Source: DATDGX01 sp036521875 (GTDB lineage Bacteria; Desulfobacterota; Binatia; Binatales; Binataceae). From it: a stretch of DNA of 5,647 nucleotides. Of the stretch, positions 4,473 through 5,647 are shown piece by piece; positions within the stretch are counted from its first letter, which is position 1; every line of letters begins with the position of its first letter. Below the pieces are notes generated by a model that did no database searches, had not been told where the DNA came from, and saw only the letters and a program-made list of their open reading frames with translations. A program made the translations under genes and the position numbers. The stretch is taken from contig DATDGX010000165.1 of assembly GCA_036521875.1 (NCBI GenBank), positions 1 through 5,647 of the forward strand. Reading direction: 5' to 3'.

Positions 4473-5647
4473 CTATCGAACCATCTTCTCAGGCAGAAAG
4501 TCCCCCGCGGAAAGCGTACCGGCATTGATCAATTGTTTGAAGGTGACGCGCGCGGGTATTAGCGAGCGAAAGAAATTCGCGTTCCCGGTCGGCACGTAGA
4601 AGTCGCCCGCCAGGTCAAACAGGTTGCCACCTTCGGACGACGGCCGCATCCGCCACAGTGGCATCGCCACCGCCGTCTCCTCGGCGCCGTTGTAAAACTC
4701 CGCGGCGAGCCACAGGTATATCTCGCTGTCTATATAGATGATGGTGCGGAGGCCCGATGGGCCTTCCGGGTATCGTTCCGTCATCTCGACGATGTACGCG
4801 TTTCTGAGCTCGAATGGCTCCTCGGTCAAAGCGTATCCGGACTCGCTTTGCGCGATTCCCGCGGGCTCGTTGGCGGAGGCCATGCAAGCCAAAATGGCCG
4901 TCGTGCCAAGTAACCGATACGAATAGCGCTCGGTCTTGGGCAGCGCATACGCCCAGTACGGCTGATGGCATCCGCGGCAGAACTCGTTGGGATAGCCGTC
5001 CATCGAGCCGATCCGCCGGATGCGGCGGGTCAACTCGTCGAAGCCGTAGAATTCGTCGGGATGAGTCGGCGCGACGTAACGGATCCAGATGCCGGCACCC
5101 TCGTTGGTGCCCTGGCCGGTGGCGTCCGCCGTCCAGCGATTACATTTGGCCTTCCACTCGACGCCGTTCGGGTTCGAGCCGAGCGTCGGGCGCGGGTCGA
5201 CGTCGGTCCGATGCGCGAAGCGCAGGAAGTCGAACTGCTCGCACTGGTAGTCAGCGTTGGAGTCGGCAGTTATCTGCTGCGCGTTCTGCGGGTCGGCCTT
5301 GTAGCCGTTGCTGCTCCATGGCTGCAGCGAAAAATCGTCGGGCATCACCGGACCGAGATGCCAGTTGTAGGCGATTTTCACCGCGGCTTTCGGATCGGTG
5401 ATATTGATCAGCGGGTACGGCATCCCGGCGATGTAGTTCTTAATATGGTCCTCGCTGTCGAGTTCGACTTGCGGCGAATACTTTTCGGTCGCGCGCTGGA
5501 AGCCCTCCGACCATTCGATCCGCCGCGGCGGAGTTATCCGCATGCGCAAGCCGTGGGCGATCGCGAATCGCGCCGCCGCGGGCAGGTACTTTACATACTG
5601 CGCGGCGTTGTCTGCGCCAACGATCATGCCGGGCCTGAGTTCGCTGC
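4473..5647 (-). CDS. DUF1329-family protein, N-terminus beyond right edge
   Basis: The frame is open to the window end and yields 390 residues. The ATG at 5627 is unlikely to be the start, since the upstream residues SELRPG continue into the domain (LRPGMIVGADNA). DUF1329-like features are the opening PG block, YPLINITDPKAA (about 71-82 counted from that Met), and late strands FELRNAYIVE and RTIIYIDSEIYLWLAAEFY (about 272-312). The family is LolA/LolB-like, normally secreted with a signal peptide, which would lie off-window, and is often found with lipid, steroid or hydrocarbon genes and RND transporters; its molecular role is not settled. Unusually, CRGCH (Cys217-His221) is a CxxCH motif as used for heme c attachment; other Cys residues are 129, 162 and 248. 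It precedes the dehydrogenase gene by 57 bases. Family call is good but made from recalled patterns. Confidence 0.75.
   Translation of the reverse strand, partial: SELRPGMIVGADNAAQYVKYLPAAARFAIAHGLRMRITPPRRIEWSEGFQRATEKYSPQVELDSEDHIKNYIAGMPYPLINITDPKAAVKIAYNWHLGPVMPDDFSLQPWSSNGYKADPQNAQQITADSNADYQCEQFDFLRFAHRTDVDPRPTLGSNPNGVEWKAKCNRWTADATGQGTNEGAGIWIRYVAPTHPDEFYGFDELTRRIRRIGSMDGYPNEFCRGCHQPYWAYALPKTERYSYRLLGTTAILACMASANEPAGIAQSESGYALTEEPFELRNAYIVEMTERYPEGPSGLRTIIYIDSEIYLWLAAEFYNGAEETAVAMPLWRMRPSSEGGNLFDLAGDFYVPTGNANFFRSLIPARVTFKQLINAGTLSAGDFLPEKMVR

Noticed and set aside
3783..4562. 259-residue plus-strand frame
   Set aside because: Antisense to the SDR and the end of the DUF1329 gene; His/Arg-rich composition typical of a shadow.
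4814..5401. 195-residue plus-strand frame
   Set aside because: Antisense to DUF1329, dominated by Arg and Ser, no domain.
5625..5627. ATG at 5627 as the DUF1329 start
   Set aside because: The frame stays open to the window edge, upstream residues fit the domain's opening PG block, and no signal peptide follows this Met.

Overview
The window is GC-rich chromosomal DNA of bacterial type, with strong G/C preference at third codon positions and Shine-Dalgarno sequences ahead of most starts. The gene mix is a DUF1329 protein of the large, diverged kind, a PKQF-type GDP-mannose pyrophosphorylase, a PA2169-type four-helix-bundle protein and a DksA homologue. It suggests an uncultured deltaproteobacterial-grade lineage, possibly Binatota (formerly Desulfobacterota_B). 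This is inference from gene content alone. I see no mobile element, phage gene, CRISPR array, rRNA or tRNA.

Layout, left to right. (1) Bases 1-390, minus strand: the N-terminal 130 residues of a mannose-1-phosphate guanylyltransferase-like nucleotidyltransferase, cut by the window edge. (2) Bases 391-721: a divergent intergenic region with an inverted repeat around the nucleotidyltransferase start. (3) 722-1177, plus strand: a PA2169/DUF2383-type four-helix-bundle protein. (4) 1178-1352: a gap holding a nested inverted-repeat structure just ahead of the next gene. (5) 1353-2591, plus strand: a PLP enzyme of the cystathionine gamma-synthase/methionine gamma-lyase family, ending in a strong hairpin. 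(6) 2632-3039, minus strand and convergent: a DksA/TraR-family C4 zinc-finger regulator. (7) 3040-3635: a gap of about 600 bases, AT-rich in part, with a perfect 9-bp tandem repeat, a plausible -10 box and two very short SD-preceded reading frames on the plus strand. (8) 3636-4415, minus strand: a classical short-chain dehydrogenase/reductase. (9) 4473-5647, minus strand: a DUF1329 protein that runs off the right edge.

Working together: the DUF1329 gene and the dehydrogenase are co-directional, 57 bases apart, and probably one operon. DUF1329 proteins are LolA/LolB-like exported or envelope proteins often found near lipid, steroid or hydrocarbon genes, so the pair may handle a hydrophobic substrate, but the substrate cannot be read from the sequence. 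The four-helix-bundle gene and the PLP enzyme are co-directional but separated by the structured leader, so the PLP enzyme may have its own control. DksA is a global regulator and need not be tied to its neighbours.

Nothing here is a clear, complete, undescribed system. The points most worth a second look are the nested or alternative RNA structure before the sulfur-amino-acid enzyme, the 600-base gap with tandem repeats and two small reading frames, and a CxxCH motif inside the DUF1329 protein. Active-site departures in the dehydrogenase and the PLP enzyme also merit a check.
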